Assembly: GCA_037951165.1 (NCBI GenBank)
Contig: JBBDHG010000009.1
Span: forward strand, 15,030,501 to 15,094,500
DNA length: 64,000 nt
Direction: 5' to 3'
DNA from: Lophius americanus
Lineage: Eukaryota > Chordata > Actinopteri > Lophiiformes > Lophiidae
Below, in pieces: positions 39,772 through 51,900 of this stretch. Position numbers and translations under genes: made by a program. Under the pieces are notes generated by a model. It did no database searches. It was not told the origin of the DNA and saw only the letters and a list, made by a program, of their open reading frames with translations. Within the stretch, counting starts at the first letter, position 1. Each line of letters opens with the position of its first letter.

Positions 39772-42700
39772 AAGTTAATGTCAATTAGATTGTAAATGGA
39801 GAGAGAAGTTAAACTCATTCAGTCCAACTCTGCCTTGTTAAATTTTGTGTGTTTCATAAAGTTCAAGCACCCTTTTATTTCCATGGGAATGAAACTTTCA
39901 TGAATACTTGGTGGACATTGGGGTGGGCGATTAATCGTGAAAAGATTGCAATCTTGTTTCAGACGAATAAGCAATCTCATTCCTGCAGCACGATTCTGCA
40001 GCATTTTAATTCATAACATAGCTGTGTTCCACCTCGCCCTTACAAACCATGGCTGACCCTTTTAGAGGGTGGCCTTACGGGTACTGTGCATCTGTGGTGT
40101 GGGGGGGATTATGGTAAATGGTAAATAGACTGTACTTATACAGCGCTTTATTAGTCAGCTTGACTACTCAAAGTGCTTTTACAATCCGAGTCAGCATTCA
40201 CCCAGTCACACAGTGATGATAATGGCTGCCAAGCAAGGCACCACATGCTCATCAGGAGCAGTAACCATTCACACCATCATTCACACCAAAGGATTCAAGG
40301 ACACTTTGACATGTAGACTGGCTGGGCTTCGAACCACTGACCTTCAGATAAGTGGACAAAAGCTCTACCAACTGAGCCACCGTCGCGCCGGGCCGACGTG
40401 GCCGGACCGGGCCGAGAGTTTTAGTTTGTTGTTAGGCACATAGCGCATGAGACCAAGCTGGAGAACCACTCTAGTTATAGAAGTGCATTTTTGTTGTCAC
40501 TTGGAGTCACTCGGGAGTAATGCTGTGTATTTACTGTGGATAATAGTTAGGTCAAAGTTAGTTTAGCAAAAGCTAAACTAAGGCAGAAACCTGGTCAGTA
40601 GTTTCTTATCACTTTTGAACTCCTTCTTCAGGTCACTTAACCTACATCCCTACATCTTTTCACTTTCTACCAATTAATTTCTCCATTGTTTCACAAAGGC
40701 TACACTTCTATCCAAGGAGGGGATGTGCAGTAGAGATGCTGTTTTTTAACACTTTAGTGCCAAAATAAATCTATCTTGGTCCCAAACAGACATTACATGG
40801 CACTTTTTAACCTCACATGTCCATGACACTTTGCATTGATGTAAACTGAATGGTAAAATCCTGGAGAGATTGTGATTTCAATTCTAAGCAACAATATCGC
40901 ATTTTTTATTTTTGCCACAATTGCCAAGCCCTACTGGACATGAATCTTATTTTCAAGATCCTGAGCTGAGTTACTAATTAATCAAGCATAAATAATTGAG
41001 CTTAGAAAGGCTTTTCTCTGCAGCGGTTCTAACTTCAGTCTTCACTGAGACTTGAACAAGGTATCCATGGCCAACTCTGACTCTGGCTTAGTGGGGAAAA
41101 AGATTATGCAAAAACCAAATTATCCCTAGACACTGTATGGGTTCACTGTATTGAGTTTCACCTTCGATAGCTCCCTTACAGCAGAGGCTTGATACTTCTT
41201 CATCCTTTCAAACACTGTGGTATCAGCACAGCCTCCCTCTGGGCCATACTTGTGCGGGTAGTCTGATGTAGAAGCAGACACAACAATGTTGGGATTATCA
41301 GAGACAATATTAGCTACTAAATCCCCCTGAGTCACTCTACCCCTGGTGTTAATACACGATCAGCTAATGGATGTACTTACATGCCACACGAGCCGGGCTT
41401 TGCTATGTGAGCTATTACTTTCCCCTGACTCCCATTAGTAATTCCATTTACATTTCTGTTTGGTGTGGCCCTCAGTCAGAAACTATATGTACACAGATGA
41501 TTCTAAATTAAAGCATTGTAGTGTAATGAACTTAAGCTGCATGCTCACTATCACAACCAACATTGTAAAGACTGCTAAAATGAGCCACTACCCAGAGAGA
41601 AAGATCACATTTCTCTAATGAGCACCCCAGGTATCCCAGCTCCCTGGAGGGCGATCGCACCTGTCTGCCTCCATTAAGTCAGCTTCCCTAACCGTATACC
41701 TTTTTTGACTATGCGTTTACATATTGTGCATCAAATTACACATGCTCTATGATTAAAAGAAAATGACCTGTCATTATGCAACTATTTGCATAGCTTAAAA
41801 AATGCTGGGTACTCACTTATGTCGTCTTCATGATAGATGACTGAGTGGAAGGGAACATCTTTATCTCCCAGGTATCTCTCAGCAGGCTCCACGTAGTAGG
41901 TGCCTTGGTAGCTCTGAATGAAGCCCTCAAACTTACCATCCACAATAGCACCATGGCTCAGGGTACCTTTCTCACCTGAGAATCAAAATAATATAAGTAT
42001 TGATGAAAAAAAATATATATGGTATTCGTGTTCGTATAAACAGTTCGATGCAACTGCAGACTATTATATGAGAGACGATTGTACCGTAGATTTCTCCAGT
42101 GTAGATATGAGAGGGGTCATATGGAATCTCCTCTCCTGAAATATCCAACTTCAAATCTTGGGCAAACAAGTTGGTATCCCTCTTCATTCGTAAATTAAAA
42201 TGCCTGAAATCAAAGACATAAATTAATATGACATTTCACACTATAGTCTATAAGTTGAGAAGTTTGTCCTAAAACTGTCTGCTGACACTATGTAAGACCC
42301 ACAGAGTGTGAGTCTTTAGATTTTGAGTTTGAGAAATGAGCACGATCCATTCAGTTTTTAGAAGAATGCAAAAAATGGTGATAAGAGACGCAGAGAAAAC
42401 CTCTGGGTAGTATCTGGGTAGTTCTCTGTTGCAGGGGAACTGAAGTCTTGTAACAGAGGGAACAGGAAATCAGAATATCTTGAAACAATGCTGTTTTTGT
42501 TTTTTTTGACCAAGCATACGGTACCAGACAAAGATGTTACAGAAAACCTTGGGGTTTCGTGTAGTACCTACACAGAGTTCTTATTGTATGCTTGTATCAT
42601 GTGCGAGTTACTGTTCTGTAGGTCAGCCACAGGAGTCAAAACAAACTTCAAGTAAAAAAAGGTCTTTGCAAAATGTATATCAGATGAGTGTGTTCAAGCT

Positions 42701-45700
42701 TGACTGTATAAAACTACTAATCTGGTCTCGTACATGTAGAAATCCCATTGGAGCTCTGTTATAACTTAGTCTGAGGGGAAATTTAATACACATAAAGATT
42801 ATTTTAAGAACACATTTCTATACAGGACCAGCAGGTGGAAGGTAGAAGGGTAGCAGTAAATTAACAAAGAAATGTGTGCTTTGTTTCCCACTTCATCATG
42901 ACTTCAAAAGAAAAGCAGCCGACACACTCAGTCTTTTCAAAGGAACAGACAGTTTCCTCCTGAATATTTGTTTACACAGCTCTTATCGTTCTGCTCCCTA
43001 TTTAGCAGCGCCAGGGCTGAAGAACAGCAGGTCCTGCTACAAGAAGGATAATAAACAGCCTCCACCAATCTCACAGTCTGATGGTCTCGACTTTGACATA
43101 GAGAGCAGAAATAGCGTCTATAAACAAACACGGAAAACTATGTCAGGCTCTGAAACCACCTTTACCTTCAGGGTCTTCCTTTCCTTCCCCCATAAACAAT
43201 TTTGACTATTCAACGCTATCCAAAATGTTTGCTTGTTTATTCATTTCCCTTATAGCAAATTAATTCATGGGCAATCCCACTTATCACACCACAGCATAAC
43301 TTATTGATTTTCATTCAACTATGCTGGCAATGTGGTTTTATACTGACACCCATTAAAAAAAAAAATTTGCTAAAAGAGATGCAAAAAATATTTGTTATTT
43401 GCTACAGTGTAAATAGGAAGTGACAGGCCTTATTCTCTTTGATGTTGTTCTCAGTGGGAAAGACCATAGAACTCCGTAATGATGTGTGAAGAAAATTTGT
43501 AGCGCTACACAAATCTTGCAATAGATACAAGAAAATGTGACAACAGTTAAAAATATTTGTGTCAATAGTAAGATCAATAATCACAAATTTTAAGACTTTT
43601 AATCTTAAAAAGTAGCCTGGAAGAGGACATTACTACACACTGACCCCACACACTGTGAAGAGGATGGTTGGAGTGGGAATTAACTCTCAATTATTGCAGC
43701 AAGAGAATTGCAGAGGTCAGTTGAATCTTGGAGTCAGAAATGGTTTCTTAACTACTATCAGACAGCACCTACACCAACACAGGCTGCTTGGGAGGGTAGC
43801 AAGAAAAATGACTTTACCGTCATGTAAACCCAAGCAAAAGAACAAGGACATATGGCTAGATAGGAACAAAGTAGAGTTTTTTGGCAAAAACATCTAAGAT
43901 GGATGTGGTGTATCAAGAAAGAAAGCTGTAGAGAAAAGCATCTCATACATCCTGTGGGGTCTGGTGGTCGATCTCTGATGCTCTGGGCTGTTTAATGGAC
44001 CCCATGCAGTGGGAAGAGGATTGTTTGAACAGCAACAAATACCAGCAGATATTGGATGAAAACTTAAAAGACTCTGCCAAGAAACTTAAAGTGGGCCGTG
44101 GTCGGACCTTTCAGCAGGACATTGATTCGAAACCCAAAAATGGTTCAGATATTACAAAATAAAAAGGTTTTTCTCTTGGTTGGCAAGTCACCTGACCTAA
44201 ACCTCACAGAACATCTGTGAGATCTACTGAAGGGGAGAGTCCACAAGCGTCAGCCTCAGAAACTGAAGGAGTCTGAGAGTTTCCATATGGAGGAATGTCT
44301 CAGATCTTCTCCATGTGTTCTCAACCCTCATCGTACACTACAGAAGGAGACTCTGTGCTGTTATTGTGGCAAGAGACGGTTGCACGAAATATTAAACCCA
44401 TGTTGAGAGAAAAATATTTCATATGAATAGACAATAAAGACATGTTTTGCATTTCAGTTTCCTCTTTAAAAAAAAAAAAAAAATGTTACCAATAATTTTT
44501 GAGGGCATCTAATGTGAGACTACTAAACTGTATATAAATTTATATGAGAGAAGTCTTAATATATATCAAGCTCTGTTTTATGATCTGTTAATTTTGTTGT
44601 TCACCATACAATGACAATAAAGGAAAGTTAAATTCTTCTACCCAGATTATCAAGTGTATAGAACCACCCAGGAAACATCTGATTCATCACCAGGCTCACT
44701 AACAAAAACACAAACACATTCACGGTTTCTTATTCACCTTATCTGCATGTGTTTAGGTTGTGGAAGGAAATGAGAACAAACCGAACTGTGCTGCAATAAT
44801 CATTTTCATTACAGTTAAATCTATCAATTCCTCTTATAAATTAAATCAAATACATGCTTGGGGTCTGAAATTAAAGATAACAGTAAAAAGTCATTGTTAA
44901 TATTATCTGTGGCTAACATTCATGCAAAAGAGTAGGTGGATTTGTCTAACCGACGGTCCCAGGTTCAAAATAATAAGACAGCAGATGAAAAGCAATGAAT
45001 CCTCACAACTGAAAAACTGAAAAGGGGCATCAATGAATATGATGGGAACATCTTGCTATTTATCCTATCAATTTACCAAAGTATATATCATTTTTGCTGT
45101 CGTGGAAAACAATAGAAACTACACGGACAGAACCAAGGCTGAGACCAGATGTCCTCACATCAGTTGCAGCGTGATACCCCTGATCAGGTCTATGATATAA
45201 AAGTAAATAACTATCAATCACAGCTCACACCTATGCTAAGGCGGATATTCTCCTTTTATCGCAAACAGTGTAGATACATGGGTTACGCTTTGTAAATAAA
45301 CAGAAAGCAGGTAAATAAAGATAGGGGAAGAGAATAAAATGGATTCCAACAGAACTTCCCTTCATGTAAACATTAGGAAAAATTAACAAACCTTCCATGG
45401 GCATGGAAATCTAGATGAAGGAACTTGTCTTCATGAGTGAGCGCCCTCCTGGCCCTCTGATGCTTGTTGTGCACAAGCTCTGTGTCGTAGGACAGGCCCT
45501 CATAGTGACGGATGTAATTATTCAGCGGATTTCTATAGTGTGCTGTGTGACAAGAACAGAGAAATTTCTGTTATCAGCAAATACAAGGAAAATAACAGCC
45601 ATATGATAGCTTATAAAGAGAAAATCCTAATAAACTTAAAGTTAGCAAATGACATAGAGATCACAAGTTTGAATGAATTATATTATAGTAGCTATAAAAC

Positions 45701-47512
45701 TATAACATTTTGTTTTTGGGAAAAATATGAATATCCAGCTGCATAGGCTTGTGACAGCCTAAGTCCCACAGTGACTTTGTCATATTGATTATTATAAGCA
45801 GATATGAAACATGGGTTTTGGTATTTATTCCATATATTATGAGCATTAGATACTCATAACCGAGACTTTGTGGTGGCATTATTAGTGGATAAGATATGTC
45901 TCAGAAATTAATTCTGATGTTAGGATATTAGGAGAATTTGGTGGCTCAAACCAATGATAACTTGCCAGATATTGACAGGGAGGTGTAAAATAAAATGAAA
46001 CTCTCTGCAGCAATTATGGTCTGTATTTTAAAAAAACGTTACATCCATTTCAGTCAAATGTATGAAAGTGAACAAGCTGTAATCTACAACAACCCCCACC
46101 ATCACAGCGCTCCCCTTTAGCCACCAGGAGAGTGGGTGTCGGGCTGGAAGGAAAAAGATTCCCAGGCGCCTCAAAACATCTCTCTAAACGCTTTAAAGAA
46201 AAAATCCATCCGATACCCATTTTAACAACACAGCAATTTCTGCTTGATGTTTAAGCAGTATACTGAGTATAGTGGCATATGTGTAGGATCACATCTTTAC
46301 CCAATGATTTCTAAGAATAGAGGAATATAATTTAAGTAAATATAGTCTTAAATATAGTGTTATAAATTGCAGGATTCAGTGTAACAAACATGGGCAAGTA
46401 GACCAGGCTTCAGCTAGTTCTCGGTTCATGTGCCATATGAAATATTTAAGTGCTAACATTAAATTTTTCATTGAGGTTACTACGAGAAGGGAAGGCCATG
46501 ACTAATCTGAAATAGCTTAATATACAAAATTTAAGATTATAGACATTAGTCAGTAGACACATAAATTGCAACCACCTGATTTGTTTTCCTAAAAATCCAT
46601 GTGATGATAATCTTGTAACTGTTGATAACTCAATACCACGTGCATATTTTCATGATAATTTTCACAAAAAAAAGTTGAGATCGGTACTGATTGGCAGTCT
46701 AACATGGGATCCAGTATGAGATTATAAAGATTTTGCCAAAAACTACAACAAATCTGGGTAAGAGTTGACTGATGTTTCTATAGTGGTAAATCTGAGTACT
46801 TTATAGCTCCTTTTGCAACAAATATCTCAAATTGAAAGTATGAGCAGGTGCATTATGTTTAAGAGCATTATGTGGGGGACATTTTTGCCCCGGAGGAGCG
46901 GAGTGGTATCCAGAAGTGTTGTGGCTCATAAGGCGTTAAATGAGAGAATAGTGTTTGATGGTAAGAATTTATGTTAAAACAGAAAATTAAGCCATGCCAG
47001 CCCAGTCAAAAAAAAACGTGTGATAAAAAAGTAACGCAGGAAACAATTGTCAATTAGTACATGCGTTATATTAGACAGAAACGGTTCCGTTAGAGGCTAA
47101 AGCGGCGGCTAGCTCAGAGCTAACTGTCCGGTATTCCCGTCTCCTCCTCATAACAATGGCTGTCGGTGCTCTTCACACGATAACAACAAAACCAAACCAA
47201 CCCTGACAACAAATGCAGTGACAACACACGGATATAACTCAACAGCATCGCTTTATTTCAACAAATAGCACCAAAAACGACAGCTTTAACGCCATGAATA
47301 TTTATTGGCTTAGAGTAAGACAGTAAAAAGGGTGCAGTCCCATCCACAACAAGCAGGCCCCGCTGATCCCTTCCGTAAGCTAACGGGCTACCAGTCTCAT
47401 ATTCTGCACTACTTCCGCGGTTTAACGGGAAAACGCTCCACTCACCTTGGCTGTAGTTTAACAAGCACGCGAAGAGGAAAACTTTCAGAAGGACCATATC
47501 TGCTAGAGCCAT
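30539..47512 (-). CDS. adam10: ADAM metalloprotease 10 (alpha-secretase / Notch sheddase), complete, 16 coding exons
   Basis: A type I membrane zinc protease that sheds ectodomains such as Notch and APP. Exons in transcript order: 47446-47512, 45392-45542, 42085-42203, 41817-41975, 41162-41262, 38962-39111, 35620-35712, 35337-35520, 34460-34623, 34169-34352, 33764-33914, 32462-32645, 32246-32354, 31907-32127, 31687-31813, 30539-30741. Total 2367 nt, 788 aa, in frame throughout. It shows a signal peptide (MVLLKVFLFACLLNYSQ), a prodomain with GGCADTT, a furin site RKKR at 214-217, and zinc site HEVGHNFGSPH at 387-397, split between two exons. A Cys-rich disintegrin region follows, then a membrane helix at about 682-703 and a basic tail ending NYQMGQMRR. 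Met1 or Met6 could start; human begins at the MVLL equivalent. The tail is about 33 residues longer than human, by a Gln/His/Gly-rich insert. Teleosts can have adam10a and adam10b; which one this is was not determined. Confidence 0.97.
33060..33245. repeat. Degenerate tandem pair of about 73 bp in an adam10 intron
   Basis: Two diverged copies: 'attcacaaaacaccctgagc' then '...tttaggact', and 'tttcacaaagcattctggcc' then '...gttaggagt'. It probably derives from a dispersed fish repeat; the family was not identified. Confidence 0.45.
37640..37765. repeat. Compound microsatellite (CAGA)n-(GA)n-(TA)n
   Basis: cagacaga units up to about 37690, then gagaga to 37710, a short spacer, then tatata to about 37762. 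It lies in the adam10 intron between the exons at 38962-39111 and 35620-35712. Confidence 0.9.
38157..38755. mobile_element. Candidate non-autonomous DNA transposon
   Basis: The left edge (ttacatgggaca, then tttccgaatta) is an imperfect inverse of the right edge, whose reverse complement reads tttacagggaca, then attccgatta. The interior has repeated catgcgc motifs and subterminal tttccga/aatcgga blocks, as in several fish DNA-element families. No clear target-site duplication was found. A 145-codon minus-strand open frame inside resembles nothing I know. Confidence 0.45.
39643..39720 (+). mobile_element. Solo Tc1-like terminal repeat
   Basis: cagtgtcctccagaaatatt followed by ggcatcctg is the typical outer end of fish Tc1/mariner elements. 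It runs into a (TA)n tract at about 39718-39770. No transposase follows it, so it is an end fragment. Confidence 0.55.
39718..39770. repeat. (TA)n microsatellite
   Basis: About 25 uninterrupted TA units, adjoining the Tc1-like end. Confidence 0.95.
39919..40933. mobile_element. hAT-like non-autonomous DNA transposon with 8-bp target duplication
   Basis: The left end is TGGGGTGGGCGATTAATCG; the right end reverse-complemented is TAGGGCTTGGCAATTGTGGC. Both resemble the TAGGGCTGGGCGATT termini of fish hAT elements. Flanking 8-mers gtggacat (39911-39918) and ctggacat (40934-40941) match at seven of eight bases, the size expected for hAT. No transposase frame exists. A tRNA-derived SINE sits inside, so the SINE inserted later or was carried along. 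Located in an adam10 intron. Confidence 0.75.
40111..40392 (-). mobile_element. tRNA-derived SINE nested in the hAT-like element
   Basis: The minus strand shows an A box, TGGCTCAGTTGG (40368-40379 on +), and a B box, GGTTCGAAGCC (40325-40335), correctly spaced for an internal RNA polymerase III promoter. The body then runs leftward to the tail ending near 40111 (ggtaaatggtaaatag on +). The head lacks a credible tRNA anticodon arm, so it is not a functional tRNA. This type of sequence is highly repeated in teleosts. Confidence 0.8.
43620..44512 (+). mobile_element. Degenerate Tc1/mariner transposon with transposase remnants
   Basis: Frames on + carry the N-terminal/catalytic junction (LHQHRLLGRVARKMTLPSCK, DRNKVEFFGKNI), the middle (SPDLNLTEH, LLKGRVHKRQPQKLKE) and the C-terminal end (AVIVARDGCTKY). 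All are typical of Tc1-family transposase, broken by stops and frameshifts. The right terminus is ccaataatttttgagggcatc; the matching left terminus is not present at the expected place. It lies in the adam10 intron between exons at 45392-45542 and 42085-42203. The copy is inactive. Confidence 0.85.
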
Positions 47513-47660
47513 GGTTACAGCATTGATGCCGCTTCACTTTATTGTCCTACTTAGACAGGCGCAGACGCCCTGTGTGTTTGTTGCATCTTCTTTTCATCGC
47601 CTACTCTCTCCAGCGCCGTGACGTCACGTGGAGGCCGGATGGTATCCCTTCCCCCTAATG
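47513..47660 (-). promoter_or_regulatory. adam10: adam10 core promoter with overlapping CRE and E-box
   Basis: TGACGTCA at 47619-47626, the full palindromic cAMP-response element, overlaps CACGTG at 47625-47630. They lie about 110 bp upstream of the adam10 start codon in a locally CpG-richer segment. No TATA box is seen. Use of these sites is inferred. Confidence 0.5.
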
Positions 47661-48997
47661 CATCCATGAAGCAGGTTTCCAGCTTTTACAGTGCGACTCC
47701 ATGCTTTGGTGTGATGAAATGTATGCATGTTTTTTTCTTTTAATTCAATCGATCGTAATTTTAAAAAAACAACAGGAAAATAAGGATAAATTTGTCTTTT
47801 AAACTGCTCTGCTCACTAGTAATTATAATAAAAACATGCTCGAATTACATAGCCAAAATAAACTTAAAATAACTCAACTATCAGTTGTATTTGAATAGCC
47901 TGGGTGTACCTGTCTTACAGGTAAGACCAAAAATAATTTATTTTCAGTGTCAGTAACATTGTATCTGTTATTATGTGTGAATAATCTGCGATCAAACCCA
48001 AAAAATACAAATATTTCTATCCTCACCTCATTTTTATTTATTTATTTTAGATAAAAAAGGCTTGAACATCATTATATCACTGTAACAACATGGAACAGAA
48101 CAAGCAATTAATTTGCCCAGAAAATCTTTAAATTTGCTGAATCAAATGTGATGCAATACCACTACGTACATGTTATTATACAGTTGTGGTATAGGACGAA
48201 GAGGACTCTCATTTGGCAGTTTAATATCTAATGTGCCCAAAGTGTACAAAACATAGGGTTGGGACCCCAGAGAGGGATTCTGACTGAGCTTTATACACAC
48301 ACTACAACAAACGAGTAGTGTTTTATTGAATCTAGCATTTGTTTTGAATTAAGCTTTGATACTGCTTTTGATGATAATTTGAGCTTTGAGACCTACAATC
48401 CAAATCCATGCTTTTGAATATGGTCTAAATTGATTAGTTGGTTCATGGAATAACAGAAAATAACTGTCGGCTGGTTCTGGACTGTTGATTGGAACAACTA
48501 AGCACAGAGATGAAGGAGTCTCTAGGATATTGTGATAATAATTTCAATAATGATCTGGCATTTTATAGGTGGGGAACTTTAATCATTCATTTCTTCTTTC
48601 TTCTTCCTTATTTTCTAGCAGTATTATTGCAAAACAACATATGTTTGGGCAAATTTTTACAGAAATTAGGTTCCTCAGCAGCTGTCATACATACGTTGCT
48701 CAGCAACTCATGATTCTGAGAACAATGTTACAAAGTAAAAGAACAAGCATCAGTTTTCCATGTATGGAGGCTATTTTGCACCTGGCTTTTCTTGTTAATC
48801 ATCGACATCTCATGATGCACCTGTTCCTGTTGTATGTTGTGATTTCACATGATGATCTATGATGAATGTCTAAAATCTCACATGGCTTGACATGTGAGAT
48901 GATGATGGGATTGAATAAGACCCACAGATATTTCCATTTTGAAAATATTCTGATTAATTAGCAGCGCGGTCAGTTATCAGTCTCCTTCTGTGTCTTT
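47661..48997. other. Intergenic spacer between fan1 3' end and adam10 promoter
   Basis: AT-rich, 1.3 kb; both genes are transcribed right to left. A minus-strand AATAAA is present near 48320 and could end fan1 transcripts. No other gene seen. Confidence 0.5.
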
Positions 48998-51900
48998 TTA
49001 TTGCAGACAGGCTCCTCTGGCTCCAGTGGCCGACACGTGACACACCTCAACATCAGCCCCGAGTTTCTGAAGTTCATCCAGCCAGATCTGTTGCTTCTGT
49101 GACAATCGGTCACTGGGTCCCTTTACCTCCACCAGCTACAACAAGAAATCCTATGTTACACTGAGAACTGCAGTAAAATCCATGTATACTCAAACAAACC
49201 CATATACAGATGGAATATATGTGATTCAAATAACAAGGATGTTATGTGTTCTCACCTTGTAGCTGTTGTTTGAGGTGTTCCACACCACGAGATCCGGCAT
49301 ACCTGCACGACAGTGTCTGTAGTCTTTAGACATTCGTGCTATCACTCCTCCTAAAAAGGCTCCTCCCAGACATGATACTAGTGACTGCGAAATAAAATAT
49401 AAAAGTTCTTATGTCAGTACCTGCTATAAGAAATGCAGACAAAACCACTAATCCTAGAAATTCATCATGGCATAGCAAGGCATACTTTCAATTATCCTCC
49501 ATAATGTTACACCCTTTATATCAGGATAAACAAGTGTTTATTTAACAACACGTTCATTATTAAGGTTAAAGTTATTTTGCATTATTTAGAAAAATGTGTA
49601 ATATTTATCTTTGATATGAAGGGGAAAAAAAGAAACCACTCATTATAGCAAAGTCCAGTTCAATTCCAATGCAAATTATAACCTTGATAATGAAAATATA
49701 ATTTAATAAATAACTCCATCATGTTTTTTGCACACTTTAATGATAACCTGAAGTGCCTTTTGCTTTCTAGGATTTTCATTTCATCGTTTTTATTTTTCCC
49801 GTTTCCGTGGCTACAACTTTGAATGAGCTGTGGCTCATTCAAGTGGGTGGTTTCATTTTGGTAGCATTTCACAAATACGATTCAATATCTTTCAAAAAGA
49901 ACTTTCTACACACACCAACCAAGTACTGAAGTGGTGCAATTTTGCCATTTAGGAAGTGTTATTCTTTGTCCTTTTTTTTCTCCTTTCCATGATTACAAGG
50001 TGGACTTGGGCTCATTTTGTAAAGATATGAGTATTGGACTGAAATTGGAATCGACTTTGGGTATGTCATGATAATAACTAAACAAATGTTGTGTTGTTGA
50101 ACTCTAGCAAACACCTATGTTGCTTTCTGAAAGAGGGCCCGGGGTATGTGTTGTGTCACTGAATTTGAATGATCAATCTAGTAATAGGCTTTGATCTTTG
50201 TTCAATGAAATGCACCAATGGCAGGGGATCCAAATTATTTCATGTTTTTAATCTTTGTAAAAGGAGAATTTATGGTTGAGCTGTTGCACAGAATTACACT
50301 TGATTTTACAAGTGTGCCGATATTCAAAGGTCCATTGACTATGTATTTAATAAAGTCACAGTAAATACCTGGGCCTGTTGAAGGGAGGAGAAACGCTCCC
50401 AACTGACCAATGAGCAGACTTTACCCTCCTGGGAGGTCCAGATATCTCCCAACATGTCACGCAACGTCTCCGCAGATGCCCGGCAAAGTAATTGCACGCG
50501 AGCATCAACCGCCTCCATTCGGTTCTCATAGAAACAGTCAGTGTTAATATCCAGTGGGCATGTCTGTGAGAAGAAAGGAGGATGACTTAATCTGGTATCG
50601 AAGCACATGAACAGATATCTCATATATATTATATACACAGAGATTTTGCTACCTGGTATGGATTTCTGAAACCATCTGGAATACCCTCCATAAATATAAT
50701 GTCCCACATTAGAAGGGCAAATAATGTTGAGAATGTTGATCCCTCGCCATGGATCCCTGTTGTGTTAGCAATAGCAAAAAGTGTGAACGTGATAAAAGGA
50801 CGCAAAAATATTTAATAGGTGAGGTAAGACTGCATACCTTGGTCAAAGCCTTGTTGGTGGTAATGTGCCAAACACAGCTCTTCAACAGACCCTATCATAG
50901 TGGCGTTAGCACCCTCTCCCCCCTCTTCATTCACTGGTATGAGAAACACAGATTTCCCCATACCCCCCTCATGAGGGAAGAGCTGTCCCCGGATGGTCAC
51001 CTGCATGCAAAAGTACAAACATTAATATATATATGTATGATCAACACCCAACAATTAACCATTTCTTCAAACGGACTCAAACGTAAACATTGTGTTAAAC
51101 TCACATGTTTAACATCTTGTACATGGATAGACGGCAGGTCTTGCAGTTGCTTGCGATACTTCTTCAAGCTGGCAGACTCCTTCATCCTAACAGCTCTCTG
51201 ATAAAGAGAGAGTTTATGTCCAGTTCTCACCAGAGGGTCCAACAACCCATCTCTGATGGAACAAATAGCCTAGGAGCAACAAATCGAAACATCTATTATT
51301 GAGTACATTAAGAAGTAAAAGAGGAAACCGCCATATATCAATTAATGAAATCAGAGATACTCGTGCTCACTTGCTCAGGTTTTTTCAGGTGTTGATGAAG
51401 GTTTAATGCCAGTCTATCCCACCACCGTCCCCTACTGTCAGGACAGTAAACCGATTGTGAAAGTAAAGAACGAAGCTCTTCTATTGCTTCCTGTATCACA
51501 AAAGCAGATCAATAAAATTGTTGACTGTGTTAAAATTTGAAGGAAATTTTTGAAGCCTAAATATTTTTTGAGAGTGTGAATGAATGAGATCAGAAAACCT
51601 CATAGCGGCGTAGCCTCTGTAAGATTTCCACCCCTCTGGATAAGATGCGTGTGTAAGCCCATCCTGTAGTGAAGCTGCGCAGGAACACAGGTAGTTCCTC
51701 CTGGTGACTATCCAACACAGTAATAACGATAACAACAATCATCATTTTGACATTAAAAAGTATTCAGGAACCGTCTGTATCTCTTTGAGAATAGATTTGT
51801 GTCACCTGAGGTCATGGTTTTTCCTCAGCTCCTGCCAAGCACTTTTAGCAGCGCTGTAAAGTTCCATGGCCTCTTCCCACTGACCTCCTTGCATTGCTGA

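Noticed and set aside
40320..40392. Functional tRNA gene on the minus strand
   Set aside because: A and B boxes are present, but no acceptor stem or anticodon arm can be paired; it is a SINE head.
42876..43205. 109-codon plus-strand frame in an adam10 intron
   Set aside because: No recognised domain; AT-rich intron with no supporting splice or start context.
39643..44512. One large Tc1 element from the left end at 39643 to the right end at 44512
   Set aside because: Three adam10 exons (41162-42203) lie between, so these are separate insertions.
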